Assembly (NCBI GenBank): GCA_902799855.1
Contig: CADCCA010000064.1
Location: 1-5,156, forward strand
Origin: an uncultured Erysipelotrichaceae bacterium
GTDB lineage: Bacteria > Bacillota_I > Bacilli_A > RFN20 > CAG-826
Direction: 5' to 3'
Length of the DNA: 5,156 bases
The notes under the pieces are model-generated. The model made no database searches. It saw nothing but the letters and a program-made list of their open reading frames with translations, and was not told where the DNA came from. Shown piece after piece: positions 1 through 5,156 of this stretch. Positions within the stretch are counted from its first letter, which is position 1, and each line of letters opens with the position of its first letter. The position numbers were made by a program, and so were the translations under genes.

Positions 1-1014
1 AATCAATACGAAGGTAAAAAAGAAGTCACCTCATTATATTTTGGTGGAGGCACTCCCGCTTTAGCGGCCTCTTATCTAAAAGACATTATTAACGCGGTTA
101 ATGAACACTTTATTATTACCGAAGGTATTGGTTTAGAACTACATCCTGATAACGTTAATGAAGAAACTTTATTAATGCTTAAAGAAGCGGGTATTACTAA
201 AATCAGTATTGGTGTCCAATCATTTCAAAACAAATATCAAAATATACTGGGTAGAAAAAGCGTTAATCCTGAAGCACTAAAAGAAGCATTAGACAAGGTA
301 CCTTTTGAAACAGTTAGCATGGACTTTATCTTCGCTCTTCCTAATCAAACATTTGAAGATTTAAAAGATGATATTGATATTGCTTTTAGGATCGGCGCTA
401 ATCACATTGCGATTTATCCATTTATTGATTTCACGTTCACCACTAGTGAAGTGAAAGCGATGCCTAAAAAACAAAAAAGAAAGCTATTAGATCAAATTAC
501 TAATTATTGTTTAGAAAAGGGTTATGACCGTAACTCTATTTGGACATTCTCTAGTGTAAAAGAGGCTAAATACTCCTCTATGACTAGAGATAACTTCTTA
601 GGCTTTGGTTGCAGCGCTACTACGTTATTAAAAGAGCAATTTAAGATAAATACCTTTAATGTGGAAGAATATATTAAAAGAATTAATGACGCTAAACTAG
701 CGACATCTCTTACTATTAGATTCACCTTAAGACAGAGAATGATTTATTACCTATTCTGGACCGCGTATTCCACGAAAGTCGATAAACGTGACTTTGAAAA
801 GTTCTTTAATGTGCCTTTAAAAAAGATGTATGGCTTTGAATTATGGATTGCTAAGCTATTTGGCTATATAAAAGAAAAAGATGGTGTCTATACGATGACA
901 CTTAAAGGTGCATTCTATTACCACTACTACGAAAACTTCTACACCTTATCCTATATTGATAAGATGTGGGGCATTATGCGAAAAGAAGCATTTCCAGAAA
1001 GAATTGAATTATAA
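1..1014 (+). CDS. Radical SAM protein, HemN/HemW (coproporphyrinogen oxidase-like) family, 5'-partial
   Basis: The reading frame is open from the first base, so the ATG at 175 is internal and the gene starts upstream of the window; 337 residues are visible. Residues 12-19 (LYFGGGTP) are the glycine-rich radical SAM motif that follows the cluster-binding CxxxCxxC, which must lie just outside the window. SIGVQSF (69-75) and MDFIFALPNQT (107-117) are hallmark barrel motifs of HemN/HemW proteins. Residues 192-206 (SSMTRDNFLGFGCSA) match the segment that in HemW reads HN..YW....YLGIG.GA, but without the HN/YW residues. Residues about 240-310 resemble the HemN C-terminal winged-helix domain. Family members act on porphyrins or heme in the cytosol: anaerobic coproporphyrinogen oxidation, heme chaperoning, or heme ring opening in the ChuW/HutW branch. 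The superfamily is secure. The exact reaction is not, and the divergence from HemW argues against calling it hemW. Confidence 0.88.
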   Translation, partial: NQYEGKKEVTSLYFGGGTPALAASYLKDIINAVNEHFIITEGIGLELHPDNVNEETLLMLKEAGITKISIGVQSFQNKYQNILGRKSVNPEALKEALDKVPFETVSMDFIFALPNQTFEDLKDDIDIAFRIGANHIAIYPFIDFTFTTSEVKAMPKKQKRKLLDQITNYCLEKGYDRNSIWTFSSVKEAKYSSMTRDNFLGFGCSATTLLKEQFKINTFNVEEYIKRINDAKLATSLTIRFTLRQRMIYYLFWTAYSTKVDKRDFEKFFNVPLKKMYGFELWIAKLFGYIKEKDGVYTMTLKGAFYYHYYENFYTLSYIDKMWGIMRKEAFPERIEL

Positions 1015-1017
1015 AAG

Positions 1018-2052
1018 TTAGACAATAGTAACGTTTTTACCGGACTTCTTACCGATATACATTTTCTTATCAGCTTCTTCGACCCATTTCTTTAAGTCCA
1101 TATCTTTTCGATAAATAACTAGACCTGCGGTAATAGTCGCTTTGGCTTCTGCATCACGGAGATTGAATGTTTGTTTTTCGATGATAGTTCTTAATTCTTC
1201 AATCTTGTTATAAGCTTGCTTATCTTCTAAGTTATCTAAGACAGCGACAAACTCTTCCCCACCATAACGGCAGACAAAGGAATCTTTTAAGACCTCATTA
1301 GTGAGCTCTGCGACTTTCTTAAGAATACGGTCACCTGCGACGTGTCCGTATACATCGTTAACGTTTTTAAAGTCATCAATATCAAATAGCACTAAAGCTT
1401 GTTGTTCATGATTCTCATCACGGTCAAAAAAGTCATATAAAGCATATCTATTATTTATTTGTGTCAATTCATCAGTTCTTGATTCATTAATGATTTTATC
1501 TTCAAGAGATAAGGCATATCTAATAAAGACTGTTAAATAAATAAGAATAAAGATAAACACCATGACTGCGTTAATGGTAAATAAAGTGATTTCTAACCAT
1601 TCTGGGACAACGTAATATGGTTTATTAAATTTAGTCACGAAATATAAAGTTAAATAGATAATTAATGATAGACCAACCCATACGATTGATCCTTTAGTGT
1701 ATCTGGCTTGTGAGAAATAAGAAGTAAAGAAAGATACCACACATAGACCAATTAAGAAGAAATGGAAGCCAGTAGCGAAACCAAGCGTTGTCGTTGTGAC
1801 AGAGACAAAAACAAGGAAGACGTTACCGCATATTAAAGCGTATAAGTAGTACTTTCTAAGTTTTAAGATTAATGGAAATGCGAGTAAATAGAAAAGCACC
1901 ACTACTGAGGTAACCGCGACTAAAATGTAATACTTATTAATGAAAAACAATGTTAAATAAAGCAAATGTAAAAATAGATAAGTGATATTTGCAGACAAAC
2001 ATGTTTTCTCAACTGTCTTATAAAACCGATTTTTATCCACTTGTTTGGACAT
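1018..2052 (-). CDS. Membrane-anchored GGDEF diguanylate cyclase
   Basis: This 344-residue protein is predicted to make cyclic di-GMP from two GTP at the inner face of the membrane. Six hydrophobic helices are visible at roughly 20-40, 41-64, 68-88, 92-113, 121-140 and 153-178. They form a sensor-like membrane domain that matches no named input domain I recognise. The GGDEF domain fills about 188-344: DELTQINNRYAL (194-205), FDIDDFKNVND (223-233, metal-binding aspartate near 224), GHVAGD (236-241), the active-site loop RYGGEEF (262-268), and ADKKMYIGKKSGKN (327-340). GGEEF is a catalytically competent variant. The inhibitory RxxD site expected at 255-258 reads LKDS, so classical product inhibition is probably absent. 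The ATG is supported by GGGAG five bases upstream. The gene converges on the radical SAM gene with a 3-bp gap and has its own candidate promoter. No EAL or HD-GYP phosphodiesterase lies nearby. Confidence 0.93.
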   Translation of the reverse strand: MSKQVDKNRFYKTVEKTCLSANITYLFLHLLYLTLFFINKYYILVAVTSVVVLFYLLAFPLILKLRKYYLYALICGNVFLVFVSVTTTTLGFATGFHFFLIGLCVVSFFTSYFSQARYTKGSIVWVGLSLIIYLTLYFVTKFNKPYYVVPEWLEITLFTINAVMVFIFILIYLTVFIRYALSLEDKIINESRTDELTQINNRYALYDFFDRDENHEQQALVLFDIDDFKNVNDVYGHVAGDRILKKVAELTNEVLKDSFVCRYGGEEFVAVLDNLEDKQAYNKIEELRTIIEKQTFNLRDAEAKATITAGLVIYRKDMDLKKWVEEADKKMYIGKKSGKNVTIV

Positions 2053-2057
2053 AATGA

Positions 2058-2065
2058 CTCCCTTT
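2058..2065 (-). promoter_or_regulatory. Ribosome binding site of the GGDEF gene
   Basis: Read on the minus strand this is AAAGGGAG, followed by a 5-base spacer (TCATT) and the ATG at 2052. It is the best Shine-Dalgarno match near the large genes and fixes the start codon of the diguanylate cyclase. It also shows that the host uses SD-led initiation, which makes its absence in front of the ABC gene noticeable. Confidence 0.8.
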
Positions 2066-2077
2066 TTATTAATATAA

Positions 2078-2091
2078 CCGCAAAGAAGCGG
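2078..2091 (-). other. Small GC-rich hairpin in the GGDEF leader
   Basis: CCGC and GCGG flank a 6-base loop, standing out in an otherwise AT-rich leader. On the minus strand it lies between the inferred transcription start (about 2098) and the ribosome binding site, ending 12 bases before the SD. No T-run follows, so it is not an intrinsic terminator. It could stabilise the 5' end of the mRNA or tune translation. Four base pairs are few, so it may be chance. Confidence 0.25.
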
Positions 2092-2104
2092 CTTTGAAAC
2101 CTTA

Positions 2105-2134
2105 TATTTAAACCGACAACTAGCATAAAATCAA
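2105..2134 (-). promoter_or_regulatory. Candidate promoter of the GGDEF gene
   Basis: On the minus strand, TTGATT (2129-2134) is a 4/6 match to the -35 consensus and TAAATA (2105-2110) a 4/6 match to the -10, with an 18-base spacer. This predicts a start near 2098 and a leader of about 45 nt. The surroundings are AT-rich and other pairings are possible (for example TATAAG at 2101-2106), so the call is tentative. Its position between the ABC terminator and the GGDEF start is where a promoter is needed. Confidence 0.4.
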
Positions 2135-2183
2135 CACTTTATTTGATGAGGTCGCATCATAATTATGGATTTAGCGATATATA

Positions 2184-2219
2184 AAAAGTCCACCATTAGA
2201 AATCCTTTGGTGAACTTTT
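2184..2219 (-). terminator. Intrinsic terminator downstream of the ABC exporter gene
   Basis: The arms AAAAGT-c-CACCA (2184-2195) and TGGTG-a-ACTTTT (2208-2219) pair over 11 positions with one internal mismatch and a 12-base loop. On the minus strand the stem ends in a T-rich stretch (ACTTTTTATATA), as expected for rho-independent termination. It begins 20 bases after the TAA of the ABC gene and separates that transcript from the GGDEF gene. The A-rich and T-rich arms mean it could also work from the other strand, although no plus-strand gene leads into it. Confidence 0.8.
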
Positions 2220-2239
2220 ATGTGTATATAGGAACTAAT

Positions 2240-4420
2240 TTAATTCTCTCTAATGATATCAACAGGCTTCTTATTTGCTAAAGAAATCATTGGTATAGTA
2301 CTGCCCATTAAAGCAATAGTGGCAACCACACCAAATAGTAGCAAGAAAGGAATTGGGCCTAAATTGAAGAGACAGAAGAAGAATCTGTTATTGATAACCG
2401 CACAAGCAATCTCGCAAGCAACAAATGAAATAATGAAATTTGCTAATGAGAATAGCAGCGCCTCAAATAAGAATATTTTAGTAATACCTAGACCACTAGC
2501 GCCCAATGCTCTTAATATACCAAACTCACGTTTCTTTTCATTTAGTGAAGAGATTAGGGAATTAAAGAGTATTAATATCGATAAAAAGCACAAAATAATA
2601 CCCGAAATAACAAAGACTCTAATCGTTATAGGTTCAGTAAAGAAACTATATGCTGTTTCAAACTCTGCGTATCTTGTAGTGAATGTTGCAGAAATATTAT
2701 ATGTACAATAATCAATGCTACGTTGATTTTCATAAGTTTGTTTATAAGTATATGTGATGGCTTTAATGATTTTCTTATCTGCGTAAAGATTGCCTTTGAG
2801 CTTGCAAAGAACACTTATAGGAACGCTGAAATCAATAGCGTTTTCAAAGAAACCATCGCAAACAAAGGCATAGTTCATCATGTGTTCGCCACCAAGATAC
2901 AAATCAAGGAAATCATCTGTGATAACTCTTTGATTTTTATCATATTTTTTTAAAAACGATCTATCCTCTTCGGTTTTATAGATGCCACATATGGTTAAAT
3001 CTTTATCAATCTTTTTACCAATTAATTCGTTCACATTATTAATTTGTGAAACGTTGCCTTCTTTGTCTTTATAGCCAAAGCGCACAAACATATCCGCCCA
3101 ATAGTCGGTAATAGCTATTTCGGTATAATTTTGTGGTAATCTAGACACACTGCTCACTCTTTCGTCTAACGCTATAATAGCGTCTAGTTCTTTTGTGCTA
3201 TTGTTAACTTCAACAAAACGGCTAATTCCGTGAACAGCTAAACAATTGTATGGATTGCAGCGCTCTTCAACTGAAAGTTCTTTACCAAAATAATTAGTGC
3301 CAAAATCTTCACAGAAATAAGTAGATTCTGATGTTTTTAAAATCGTCGTATCTTTTTGTGATGACAGTATTTCTAATTGTTTGTCCGTTAATCCGGTTTC
3401 CATTGTGTCGACGCTCTTGTTTTCACCACCATCTTCGTACTTTGTGAGTACATCAATAGTTGATTTACCTTTCAATATTGCTGTTTTAACGTTGTTTTTA
3501 TAACATGATTCCAACTCTGCGGTTAATAAATCAGCGGTCGAAGCAATAGATGAGAAGCAGAACAAAGAACAAGACACAATCGCAGTAATAAGGGACATAA
3601 AGTATCTTAATGGCTTTGCCTTAACGCTCGAGAGTGAAACCCTAAAAGCAATTGCGTTAGATAGTCTAAATCTCTTTTTCTTCTTTGGCGTTTCATTTTC
3701 AACAGAAGATTTATCTTCTTTAGAATTGTTTTGTAAAGAAGCAGAATCTTTTTTAACCAAACCATCCGCTATTTCGATTATTCTGTCGCCATATTGATTA
3801 GCGCTTTGAATATCGTGGCTGACAATGATAACAAGTTTGTTAAGAGATATATCTTTTAACGTTTTATATAAGTCTTTACTTGTTTCAGGATCCAATGCAC
3901 CAGTAGGTTCGTCTGCAAGAATAATGTCTGGATTTTTAATAAGCGCTCTTGCGATTGCAACACGTTGTTTTTGCCCACCGGATAATTCTTTCACTGAACG
4001 GTAGAAAAGCGTCTCGCCTGATGCATCGACAAGGTCTAGCTTTTTAAGGTAGGTATCCACCACTTCTTTTGTGGGTTTTATTCCTTGCAATTCTAAAGAC
4101 AAACCAACATTTTTACCAACGCTGTATTCTGGCAATAAATTGTATTCCTGAAAAACAAAACCAACTTTCTCATTTCTATAATCATTCATTTCCCTATTTG
4201 AGAAATTAGAAATAATCTTATTTCCGCACTTTATTTCGCCGGATGTTGGGCTATCAATACCACCTATGATGTTTAAAATGGTTGTTTTACCACTTCCGCT
4301 CTTGCCAACAATAAAGACAAGTCCTTTTGTTGGTAATGAAAGCGAAACACCTTTTAAAGCAAAAATAGGCGACTTAGTTTTTTCTTTATATGTTTTTACA
4401 ACGTTTTTTAAAACAAGCAT
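2240..4420 (-). CDS. ABC exporter, fused ATPase and FtsX/MacB-type permease
   Basis: One 726-residue chain carries both halves of a type VII (mechanotransmission) ABC system. The ATPase domain (about 1-225) has Walker [10 protein letters not shown] (39-47), Q-loop Q91, signature LSGGQ (146-150), Walker B DIILADE (165-171), D-loop ALD (175-177) and H-loop H202, all intact. A charged linker (about 226-255, with KKKKRFR) leads to TM1 (about 272-294), a large extracytoplasmic domain (about 298-596), then TM2 (598-620), TM3 (647-675) and TM4 (690-712). [15 protein letters not shown] (628-642) and the closing [10 protein letters not shown] are typical FtsX-fold signatures. Two chains would form the working unit. 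Known relatives export peptides, antibiotics or lipids, or drive envelope enzymes; the substrate here cannot be read from sequence. The extracytoplasmic domain has eight cysteines. The start [11 protein letters not shown] fits the family, but no Shine-Dalgarno precedes it. No adaptor, TolC-like or two-component genes are adjacent. Confidence 0.93.
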   Translation of the reverse strand: MLVLKNVVKTYKEKTKSPIFALKGVSLSLPTKGLVFIVGKSGSGKTTILNIIGGIDSPTSGEIKCGNKIISNFSNREMNDYRNEKVGFVFQEYNLLPEYSVGKNVGLSLELQGIKPTKEVVDTYLKKLDLVDASGETLFYRSVKELSGGQKQRVAIARALIKNPDIILADEPTGALDPETSKDLYKTLKDISLNKLVIIVSHDIQSANQYGDRIIEIADGLVKKDSASLQNNSKEDKSSVENETPKKKKRFRLSNAIAFRVSLSSVKAKPLRYFMSLITAIVSCSLFCFSSIASTADLLTAELESCYKNNVKTAILKGKSTIDVLTKYEDGGENKSVDTMETGLTDKQLEILSSQKDTTILKTSESTYFCEDFGTNYFGKELSVEERCNPYNCLAVHGISRFVEVNNSTKELDAIIALDERVSSVSRLPQNYTEIAITDYWADMFVRFGYKDKEGNVSQINNVNELIGKKIDKDLTICGIYKTEEDRSFLKKYDKNQRVITDDFLDLYLGGEHMMNYAFVCDGFFENAIDFSVPISVLCKLKGNLYADKKIIKAITYTYKQTYENQRSIDYCTYNISATFTTRYAEFETAYSFFTEPITIRVFVISGIILCFLSILILFNSLISSLNEKKREFGILRALGASGLGITKIFLFEALLFSLANFIISFVACEIACAVINNRFFFCLFNLGPIPFLLLFGVVATIALMGSTIPMISLANKKPVDIIREN

Positions 4421-4452
4421 TGTATATTATTGTTTTGGCTTTTCTAACTCAT

Positions 4453-4469
4453 AGTATAATTTGCGCAAA
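4453..4469. promoter_or_regulatory. Overlapping opposite -10 boxes and TTTGCGCAAA palindrome before the ABC gene
   Basis: The minus strand reads TATACT at 4453-4458, a 5/6 -10 match giving an ABC leader of about 25 nt; its -35 is poor. The plus strand reads a perfect TATAAT at 4455-4460, with a weak TTGTTT 19 bases upstream. Directly beside them is the perfect 10-bp palindrome TTTGCGCAAA (4460-4469), whose GCGC core is conspicuous in AT-rich DNA. This arrangement suits a repressor site controlling the ABC gene and perhaps a divergent transcript. The function is inferred; only the sequences are seen. Confidence 0.35.
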
Positions 4470-4490
4470 AAATTAAGCCCTATAAGGCTT
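4467..4490 (-). terminator. Intrinsic terminator facing the ABC gene
   Basis: AAGCC (4475-4479) and GGCTT (4486-4490) form a 5-bp stem with a 6-base loop. On the minus strand the stem is followed by AATTTTTT, a proper U-tract. It would stop leftward transcription arriving from beyond 4490, insulating the ABC promoter. No minus-strand gene is visible to its right, so the gene it once served seems to be missing from this contig. Confidence 0.5.
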
Positions 4491-4499
4491 TCAAAGATT

Positions 4500-4586
4500 T
4501 TGGGTGTCAAAGAACCGAATCATCCGGAATCGGAAATCGATCCGCCCTGCAATCAGCTGATCGATGCAATACTGACGGGGAAGTGA
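4500..4586 (+). pseudogene. Possible 3' remnant of an unidentified gene
   Basis: This frame is open from 4455 to a TGA at 4584-4586. From about 4500 it reads like real coding sequence (LGVKEPNHPE..., ending PPCNQLIDAILTGK). There is no ATG or GTG start; only a TTG at 4500 is available, without a well-placed ribosome binding site. I read it as the tail of a gene whose body was lost at a junction near 4490. The TGA overlaps the GTG of the next ORF as GTGA, the arrangement seen between translationally coupled operon partners. I do not recognise the peptide. It could instead be a noncoding coincidence. Confidence 0.3.
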
Positions 4587-4861
4587 CTTGTGATGATGAG
4601 CCTGATACATATCCGGTTGCCTTAAGGGATAAAATGTCCAGATATTCTAAGGTAATGCGGTTCGCGCCGCATCATCATAATGTAAGGGTGGTGATTAAAG
4701 GCAAGAACTTGTACGTTGACGGGACTCTATCGACAGGAGCATTCTATATGACAACGGATGCGAGGCCAGTCTATTATGAGTTCTATTATTCAGGCAGGGT
4801 ACTCATTGATTATGTTCCCGGTCATAAACCTCATTTTATGTACAGTCGAATTGATAAATAA
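4583..4861 (+). CDS. Small unrecognised protein, predicted beta-rich
   Basis: The frame gives 92 residues from a GTG at 4583, or 75 from the ATG at 4634. The GTG overlaps the preceding TGA (GTGA) but has only GGGG two bases upstream. The ATG has a well-spaced AAGGGA (4624-4629), so initiation there is quite possible. The peptide between the two starts (CDDEPDTYPVALRDK) also looks protein-like, and the frame stays open back to 4460. Visible features are RFAPHHHNVRVVIKGKNLYVDG (residues 26-47), then alternating aromatic and hydrophobic stretches (YYEFYYSGRVLIDYVPG) that suggest beta strands. There is no signal peptide, membrane helix or zinc motif. Its base composition is about 44% G+C, clearly richer than the large genes to the left. 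I do not recognise the family and assign no function. Confidence 0.5.
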   Translation: MTCDDEPDTYPVALRDKMSRYSKVMRFAPHHHNVRVVIKGKNLYVDGTLSTGAFYMTTDARPVYYEFYYSGRVLIDYVPGHKPHFMYSRIDK

Positions 4862-4862
4862 A

Positions 4863-4880
4863 AGCAGAGTCTGCTCCTTT
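4863..4880 (+). terminator. Possible weak terminator after the small ORF
   Basis: AGCAGA-g-TCTGCT is a perfect inverted repeat starting two bases after the TAA at 4859-4861; it would fold as a five-pair stem with a three-base loop. Only CCTTTCT follows on the plus strand. On the minus strand a TTTTATTTAT stretch follows the stem. Its position suggests the end of a plus-strand transcript, but the stem and T-run are modest. Confidence 0.35.
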
Positions 4881-4920
4881 CTATAATATTGTTTTCAAAA
4901 TAATGTTTCACCTGATTTCT

Positions 4921-4945
4921 TTTTTTACAAAAACATTGTAAAGAG
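4921..4945. repeat. Inverted repeat TTACAA/TTGTAA
   Basis: TTACAA (4925-4930) pairs with TTGTAA (4936-4941) around a 5-base loop. The stem can extend outward to 4921/4945 using two A-T pairs and two wobble positions. Neither strand has a downstream T-run placed as in an intrinsic terminator. It could be a structured RNA segment or a DNA-binding site. Confidence 0.3.
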
Positions 4946-4999
4946 CCAGGCAAGTTCCGGCGTTTTCAAGTCCCACCTCTGCAGCAATATACAAAAGGC

Positions 5000-5025
5000 G
5001 TTCAAAAAACCAGATGGGCTTGAAC
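5000..5025. repeat. Inverted repeat GTTCAA/TTGAAC
   Basis: GTTCAA (5000-5005) and TTGAAC (5020-5025) are perfect 6-base arms around a 14-base loop. The loop contains ACCAGATGGGC. No T-tract follows on either strand. The function is unknown, and a pair of 6-base arms at this distance can arise by chance in AT-rich DNA. Confidence 0.25.
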
Positions 5026-5071
5026 TATAACACACAGACTCGGTTTTCAAAATGATGGAAAGTATCTTTCT

Positions 5072-5100
5072 TTATCAATACATGCTTTATGTGGTACAAT
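5072..5100 (+). promoter_or_regulatory. Candidate extended -10 promoter pointing off the right edge
   Basis: TTATCA (5072-5077, 4/6 match to -35), a 17-base spacer, and TACAAT (5095-5100, 5/6 match to -10) preceded by TGG, which forms the extended -10 motif TGnTACAAT. Transcription would start near 5107 and leave the window. The only ATG after it is at 5154-5156, with no good ribosome binding site in view. An alternative frame opening at ATG 5052 runs to the window end (35 codons), but it would start upstream of this promoter. Confidence 0.4.
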
Positions 5101-5156
5101 ATTTGAAACACTTACTGCACCCATTTATACAGAATTCGAAAGATACAGCGAACATG

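Larger units (their letters stand above)
4891..5057 (+). repeat. Three spaced copies of GTTTTCAA
   Basis: GTTTTCAA occurs at 4891, 4962 and 5043. The outer two copies extend to a near-identical 15-mer, GTTTTCAAAATAATG (4891-4905) and GTTTTCAAAATGATG (5043-5057), differing at one base. The intervals are 71 and 81 bases, too irregular for a CRISPR array and without conserved longer repeats. They may be protein-binding sites or remnants of a duplication. Confidence 0.35.

Noticed and set aside
175..177. ATG as the start of the radical SAM gene
   Set aside because: The frame is open to base 1 and the family motif FGGGTP lies upstream of this ATG, so it is an internal methionine.
522..725. 67-codon minus-strand frame inside the radical SAM gene
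   Set aside because: It lies wholly opposite a strongly supported coding sequence, has no recognisable motif, and looks like an antisense shadow.
2253..2953. Plus-strand frames at 2253-2711 and 2723-2953 and a minus-strand frame at 2626-2814
   Set aside because: All fall inside the ABC permease gene, whose frame is continuous and motif-rich. Their translations show no domain features.
4266..4454. 62-codon plus-strand frame opposite the start of the ABC gene
   Set aside because: It is the antisense of the Walker A region and has no independent support.
4882..4887. Perfect TATAAT after the small ORF
   Set aside because: No acceptable -35 lies 16-18 bases upstream (the sequence there is TAAAAG), and no start codon with a ribosome binding site follows closely.
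4961..4986. tRNA 3'-end-like string (TTCAAGTCCCACC followed by CTCTGCAGCA)
   Set aside because: It resembles a T-loop and acceptor end, as in an attachment site, but the matching 5' T-stem (GTGGG) and acceptor strand are absent, and no integrase is nearby.
4891..5057. CRISPR array
   Set aside because: The repeats are only 8-15 bases long, irregularly spaced, and not followed by equal-length spacers; no cas genes are present.
5047..5124. Minus-strand 25-residue frame starting MGAVSVSNIVPHK
   Set aside because: It is protein-like in composition but very short, begins directly after an in-frame stop, has no ribosome binding site, and lies opposite equally plausible plus-strand frames.

Overview
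The window is an AT-rich bacterial fragment. Hand counts give about one third G+C in sampled lines of 1-4420. Every recognised gene ends in TAA, tryptophan is encoded by TGG, and the diguanylate cyclase gene has a clean Shine-Dalgarno site. This fits a low-GC Firmicute or Mollicutes-like lineage, possibly uncultured, but the sequence alone does not fix the genus.

Layout from left to right. (1) Positions 1-1014, plus strand, hold the C-terminal three quarters or so of a radical SAM protein of the HemN/HemW (coproporphyrinogen oxidase-like) superfamily. Its 5' end lies outside the window. (2) Three bases further on, facing it tail to tail, is a minus-strand gene (1018-2052) for a six-helix membrane protein ending in an intact GGDEF (GGEEF) diguanylate cyclase domain. 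Its leader carries a good ribosome binding site, a small hairpin and a candidate promoter. (3) A strong hairpin terminator (2184-2219) separates it from a minus-strand gene (2240-4420) for a single-chain ABC exporter of MacB/FtsX type: an ATPase domain followed by a four-helix permease with a large extracytoplasmic domain. (4) At 4453-4490 lie overlapping opposite-strand -10 boxes, a 10-bp palindrome and a minus-strand terminator. (5) From about 4490 the character changes. Positions 4501-4860 are about 44% G+C by hand count and hold two short plus-strand reading frames joined by a GTGA overlap: what looks like the 3' tail of a gene, then an unrecognised beta-rich protein of 75-92 residues. (6) The last 295 bases show no convincing complete gene. 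They hold short inverted repeats, three copies of GTTTTCAA and a promoter-like sequence pointing out of the right edge.

The three main genes share no evident pathway. The radical SAM enzyme suggests tetrapyrrole or heme chemistry, the GGDEF protein c-di-GMP signalling in response to a membrane or extracellular cue, and the ABC protein export or envelope remodelling. The GGDEF and ABC genes point the same way but are split by a terminator, so they are probably separate units. Nothing here is clearly a new biological system. The most interesting part is the right-hand 650 bases, where composition and gene content change and the small ORF is not recognised. That change could be a genomic-island edge, a rearrangement or an assembly chimera.
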